NCBI RefSeq assembly: GCF_009766105.1
Contig: NZ_LMUH01000009.1
Span: forward strand, 89,428-153,427
Direction: 5' to 3'
DNA from: Granulicella sp. S156
GTDB taxonomy: Bacteria > Acidobacteriota > Terriglobia > Terriglobales > Acidobacteriaceae
Length of the DNA: 64,000 nucleotides
Below the pieces are notes generated by a model. That model searched no databases, had not been told where the DNA came from, and saw only the letters and a list, made by a program, of their open reading frames with translations. Below are positions 60,643 to 64,000 of the stretch, piece by piece. The position numbers were made by a program, and so were the translations under genes. Each line of letters opens with the position of its first letter. Positions within the stretch are counted from its first letter, which is position 1.

Positions 60643-61887
60643 CTATCCCCGTGCTGCGATGAGCTTCTCGTACAGCTCGATCGTCTGATCCGCGATCGCA
60701 GTCCAGGAGAAGTGGTCTTCCACCCGCTTGCGCCCGGCTTCCCCCATCTGTTTAGCCTTCGCGGGGTCAGCAAGCACTTCAGAGATACGCGCGGCCAGAT
60801 CCCGTGCAAACTGCGCCGTGTCGACTGGAAATGTCGTAACCGGATCGGCGGTAAAAGGCACCAGGTGACCGGTTTCGCCCTCTACGACCACCTCTAGAAT
60901 CCCACCTGTAGCGCTCGCCACCACCGGAGCCCGGCAGGCCATCGCCTCCAGATTGATAATGCCGAAGGGCTCATAGACCGAAGGGCAGCAGAAGACCGCG
61001 CAGTGCGAGTAGAGCTGAATCGCGTCCTGTTTGCTAACCATGTTCTCAATCCACACGATATTGCCCCCGGCCGCTCGTGCAGTGGCGACTTTTTCCTGTA
61101 TTTCGGCAGCGATCTCCGGAGTGTCGGGCGCACCCGCGCAGAGCACAACCTGCGTCCCCGCAGGCAGGTGCTGAACGGCTTCGACCAGATGCGTCACACC
61201 TTTCTGCCGTGTGATTCGACCGACAAACAGAACGTAAGGCTTCGTCTCGTCCACGCCAAAGGCGTGCAGCGCGGTTGTGTCGGGCGTCCACTGGTACTGA
61301 TTCAGATCGATGCCGTTGTAGATAACGTGAATGCGCGCGGGATCAACATCGGGATAGGCCTTCAGGATGTCGGCCTTGGTGCCATTCGACACCGCGACAA
61401 TAGCATCGGCATCCAGAATGGCCGTCCGCTCCATCCATGAACTCAAGGCATAACCGGTGCCAAGCTGCTCGGCCTTCCATGCGCGCAATGGCTCCAGCGA
61501 GTGCGTCGTCAGCACGAACGGAATGTTGTACAGCTTCTTCGCCAGAAAGCCCGCCATCGACACGTACCAGGTGTGGGTGTGGATGACGTCGAGCTTCTCC
61601 AGATGAAGCTGTTGCAGCAGGTTTAGCGAGAGTGCCTCAAGCGCTCCCTTGAACTTGGCCTGGGTGCCGTGCGAGATCAGCGGCCACGGGTTCTCGAAGT
61701 GGACATCGAGATGCGCCTCATGTGGAGTTTCGAGTTCTTTCAGCCCATCATGGTCCGGAGCATCGCCCCACGCATAGACTTCGACCTCGATCTTCCTGGC
61801 GAGTTCACGCGAGAGATACTCAACGTGGACGCCTGCGCCTCCATAGACGTAGGGTGGATATTCACGGGTCATCAGGCCTACACGCAT
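60643..61887 (-). CDS. Glycogen synthase, GT4 actinobacterial type (GlgA/GlgM-like)
   Basis: A 414-residue retaining glucosyltransferase. The N-terminus MRVGLMTREYPPYVYGGAGVHVEYLSREL is characteristic of the actinobacterial GT4 enzymes that use ADP-glucose to extend glucan or to form maltose-1-phosphate (GlgM). The catalytic region VFCCPSVYEPFGIINLEAMACRAPVVASATGG has the E-x7-E motif. The length is shorter than that of the GT5 glycogen synthases. The role is storage-glucan synthesis; the choice between glucan and maltose-1-phosphate product is open. No other glg gene is next to it. The start ATG at 61887 follows a purine-rich sequence. Confidence 0.85.
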   Translation of the reverse strand: MRVGLMTREYPPYVYGGAGVHVEYLSRELARKIEVEVYAWGDAPDHDGLKELETPHEAHLDVHFENPWPLISHGTQAKFKGALEALSLNLLQQLHLEKLDVIHTHTWYVSMAGFLAKKLYNIPFVLTTHSLEPLRAWKAEQLGTGYALSSWMERTAILDADAIVAVSNGTKADILKAYPDVDPARIHVIYNGIDLNQYQWTPDTTALHAFGVDETKPYVLFVGRITRQKGVTHLVEAVQHLPAGTQVVLCAGAPDTPEIAAEIQEKVATARAAGGNIVWIENMVSKQDAIQLYSHCAVFCCPSVYEPFGIINLEAMACRAPVVASATGGILEVVVEGETGHLVPFTADPVTTFPVDTAQFARDLAARISEVLADPAKAKQMGEAGRKRVEDHFSWTAIADQTIELYEKLIAARG

Positions 61888-62067
61888 GAAATGGGCTCCT
61901 TGAAATGCGTCTGCGTATGCGCAGCAGGCATAGATCGAATTTTACGGGATGAACACGGACCTCAGCCCCGAAGGGGCGAGATATCGTGCTACCACTGCAG
62001 CGAGCCAACAACCTGCCGTCTCTACCCACCGCCTTTAGAATTGCTGATACATGAGAGGCGAGAAACG

Positions 62068-63852
62068 ATGAAGTTCAGGTTCGGGATGGCGGTCATCGCG
62101 GCAACCGTGTTTGCCATAACCTTTGCCGTATCGGCGGAATCACAATCATCCGCCGTGACCCCAAATACCCGTGAAGACGCTCGTCTGAAGGCGATCTACA
62201 CCGCCGAGTCAGCGTGGCGGAAGGCGCAGCCCGGCGGCTCCGACGATGAGAACGACGAGACCATCCTCCCCGAACTGCCGAAGGTAGATGAAGCCACCCA
62301 GCAGGCCTATCTGGCGCACTGGACAAACGTGAGGTCGCAACTCGACGCGCTGCATGTGAAAGCTCTTTCCCCTGCGGAGACCATGAACTACCGCGTCTTT
62401 CGCTCGCAGATCGAGGTGCTGATCAATAGCGAGAAGTTCCGCGACTACGAGATGCCGGTAAACTCCGACAGTGCCTTCTGGTCGGGGATCTCGGACCCGC
62501 CAGTCAACTCCTTCAAGACGGCCGAGGATTACACCCACTACGTCTCCCAGTTGAACGACACACCGCGCTTCTTCAACGAAGAGGTAGCGAACATGCGCGC
62601 CGGCCTTGCGCGCCGGTTTACGCCACCCAAAGTAACCCTGAAGGGCCGCGATCTTTCCATCGCCGCGATTGCCGAGGCAAAGCACGCGGAAGACACGCCA
62701 TTCTGGAAGCCCTTCGCCACGATGCCGGCCTCCATCCCCGAGAGCACGCAAGCCGAGATCCGGCTCAAAGCACGTGCCGTCATAGAACAGAAGATCATTC
62801 CGGTCTACGCGTCTTTGCTTAAGTTTTTCCGCGAAGAGTATCTGCCCGGAGCGCAGGAGTCGCTCGCCGCAGAGAGTCTGCCGGACGGCAAGGCTTACTA
62901 CCGGTCGAAGATTCTCGAATACGCCACAGTCGATCTGTCCCCAGAGCAGATCCACGAGATCGGCCTGCATGAGATGGCCGGCATCCACGCCGAGATGCTC
63001 ACCGCGATCCAGCAGACGGGCTTCAAGGGCGACTTCCCGGCATTCCTCCAGTACCTTCGCACTGATCCCCAGTTCTACGCGAAGACGCCGGAAGAGTTGC
63101 TGATGCGCGCTGCCTTTATCGCCAAGGAGTTCGACGGCGTAGCCGCACGCTACTTCGGCTATCTGCCACGAGAGCGATTTGGCATACGCCCTGTTCCAGC
63201 GGAGATTGCGCCGTTCTACACCTCGGCCCGAGGCGGCCCGGGAGTGTACTTCGTGAACACCTACGATCTCCCGTCGCGCGGCCTGTTCGCGCTGCCCGCA
63301 CTCACCCTGCACGAGTCCGCGCCTGGTCACGCCTTCCAGATTCCAATCGCCATGGAGCACAAAGACCTGCCGAAGTTTCGCGGCGCGTATATCTCTGCCT
63401 ATGGCGAGGGATGGGCCGTCTACTGTGAACGGCTTGGCACGGAGATGGGCATCTATCACACACCCTATGAGACCTTCGGCATGTTGAGCTATCAAGCCTG
63501 GCGCGCAGCGCGGCTGGTCGTCGATACCGGCATCCACTCGCAGGGCTGGACCCGCGAACAGGCGCGGCAGTATCTGCACGACAACACAGCACTCTCCGAC
63601 CATGAGATCGAGACCGAAGTCGACCGCTACATCTCCTGGCCGGGGCAGGCACTCTCCTACTACCTCGGTGAGCTGTCGATCCTCAAGGAGCGCCACAAAG
63701 CAGAGGCTGCCTTGGGCACGAAGTTCAACATCCGTGCTTTCCACGACGCCGTGCTGGAGACAGGGTCCGTGCCGCTCCCCGTCCTCGAAGAACACCTCGA
63801 CCAGTGGATCGCCGGTGGCGGAGTCGGACCCTATCCGGAGATGGAGCAGTAA
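62068..63852 (+). CDS. DUF885 protein, putative exported metallopeptidase
   Basis: A 594-residue exported protein with a signal peptide (KFRFGMAVIAATVFAITFAV, cleaved near SAESQ). The DUF885 motif HESAPGHAFQ, an HExxx-type zinc site, lies near residues 415-424, with the following GEGWAVYCERLG as in the family, and LSYYLGELSILKERHKAEAALG near the end. Family members are presumed zinc peptidases, but activity is mostly unproven. The ATG at 62068 has GAGAGGCGAGAAA ahead; a longer upstream frame lacks a signal. It is divergent from the glycogen synthase gene. Confidence 0.87.
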   Translation: MKFRFGMAVIAATVFAITFAVSAESQSSAVTPNTREDARLKAIYTAESAWRKAQPGGSDDENDETILPELPKVDEATQQAYLAHWTNVRSQLDALHVKALSPAETMNYRVFRSQIEVLINSEKFRDYEMPVNSDSAFWSGISDPPVNSFKTAEDYTHYVSQLNDTPRFFNEEVANMRAGLARRFTPPKVTLKGRDLSIAAIAEAKHAEDTPFWKPFATMPASIPESTQAEIRLKARAVIEQKIIPVYASLLKFFREEYLPGAQESLAAESLPDGKAYYRSKILEYATVDLSPEQIHEIGLHEMAGIHAEMLTAIQQTGFKGDFPAFLQYLRTDPQFYAKTPEELLMRAAFIAKEFDGVAARYFGYLPRERFGIRPVPAEIAPFYTSARGGPGVYFVNTYDLPSRGLFALPALTLHESAPGHAFQIPIAMEHKDLPKFRGAYISAYGEGWAVYCERLGTEMGIYHTPYETFGMLSYQAWRAARLVVDTGIHSQGWTREQARQYLHDNTALSDHEIETEVDRYISWPGQALSYYLGELSILKERHKAEAALGTKFNIRAFHDAVLETGSVPLPVLEEHLDQWIAGGGVGPYPEMEQ

Positions 63853-63929
63853 ACGCAAAGGCCGCCACGACACCCTCTGCGAAACCTCCGCGCCCTCTGC
63901 GTTAAAGCTTTTGCTGTTGCTTGTTCTTC

Positions 63930-63950
63930 GTGTAGTGAAATGCTCTACAC
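63930..63950. promoter_or_regulatory. Inverted repeat GTGTAG-N9-CTACAC
   Basis: Perfect 6-base half-sites (63930-63935 and 63945-63950) separated by 9 bases overlap the predicted start of the next gene. The geometry suits a dimeric repressor operator. No regulator in the window can be assigned to it. Confidence 0.4.
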
Positions 63951-64000
63951 TATTGGCCTCCGCCGTGTTCTGCAAACTGCCGCAATTGCAACTGCAATCG
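63940..64000 (+). CDS. N-terminus of a probable exported protein (partial)
   Basis: ATG at 63940 opens a frame to the window edge giving MLYTIGLRRVLQTAAIATAI, which looks like the basic-hydrophobic start of a signal peptide. The ribosome site is weak and the palindrome overlaps the start codon, so this is only a suggestion. Confidence 0.35.
   Translation, partial: MLYTIGLRRVLQTAAIATAI

Noticed and set aside
62209-63975. 588-residue minus-strand open frame over the DUF885 gene
   Set aside because: It has no recognisable motif and lies entirely opposite a gene with a clear zinc site; it is a GC-bias shadow.

Overview
The window looks like a chromosomal segment of an acidobacterium of the Terriglobia / Acidobacteriaceae type (Granulicella, Terriglobus or Edaphobacter-like). 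This is inferred from gene content: two very large Oar-type TonB-dependent receptors with an N-terminal carboxypeptidase-regulatory-like domain, a planctomycete-type cytochrome c (PSCyt1/PSCyt2/PSD1) protein paired with a DUF1501 protein, NHL-repeat lipoproteins, a DUF885 protein and an actinobacterial-like glycogen synthase. The DNA is moderately GC-rich, coding is dense on both strands, and I see no tRNA, rRNA, CRISPR array, insertion sequence or prophage.

Layout. 1-5.1 kb: end of a probable phosphoesterase, a Tat-exported multicopper oxidase, an MgtC/DUF4010 membrane protein, and a minus-strand pair of BadF-type sugar kinase and IclR regulator. 5.2-11.8 kb: a glycan-use locus (SGNH/sialate-O-acetylesterase-like esterase, TonB receptor, GH29 fucosidase). 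11.9-15.1 kb: LysR regulator divergent from two short-chain dehydrogenases, then a DUF3861 protein. 15.1-19.6 kb: GH5 glycosidase convergent with a second TonB receptor that has a LacI-type palindrome in its upstream region. 20.1-24.4 kb: LysR regulator (apparent CTG start), a RarA/MgsA C-terminal-like protein lacking the ATPase part, AraC regulator, M28 peptidase. 24.5-29.4 kb: a five-gene minus-strand operon for an NMT1/SsuA-type ABC importer with two permeases and an amidohydrolase. 29.7-33.8 kb: PSD1 and DUF1501 pair.

33.9-39.7 kb: alpha/beta hydrolase, a tightly coupled type III polyketide synthase - methyltransferase - FAD oxidoreductase operon, a YdeI-like protein and MutY. 39.7-46 kb: second M28 peptidase, a DUF3592 protein, and hslV and hslU separated by two uncharacterised genes, one ending in a domain like the C-terminus of ribosomal protein L7/L12. 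46.2-54.2 kb: a GT-C type membrane glycosyltransferase and three tandem paralogous lipoproteins, each with seven NHL-like repeats. 54.4-64 kb: a frameshifted SDR gene, GT2 and GT-C glycosyltransferases, transaldolase, a small membrane protein behind a strongly structured leader, a membrane-anchored unknown protein, glycogen synthase, a DUF885 protein and the first codons of another gene.

The functional themes are scavenging of complex carbohydrate (two TonB receptors, GH29, GH5, esterase, kinase), secreted peptide breakdown (two M28 enzymes and DUF885), envelope glycosylation and lipoproteins, and carbon storage (glycogen synthase, transaldolase). Several short intergenic hairpin repeats recur. 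The least conventional elements are the split hslV/hslU locus, the NHL lipoprotein trio, the stand-alone RarA-C protein and the structured leader at 59.1-59.2 kb.
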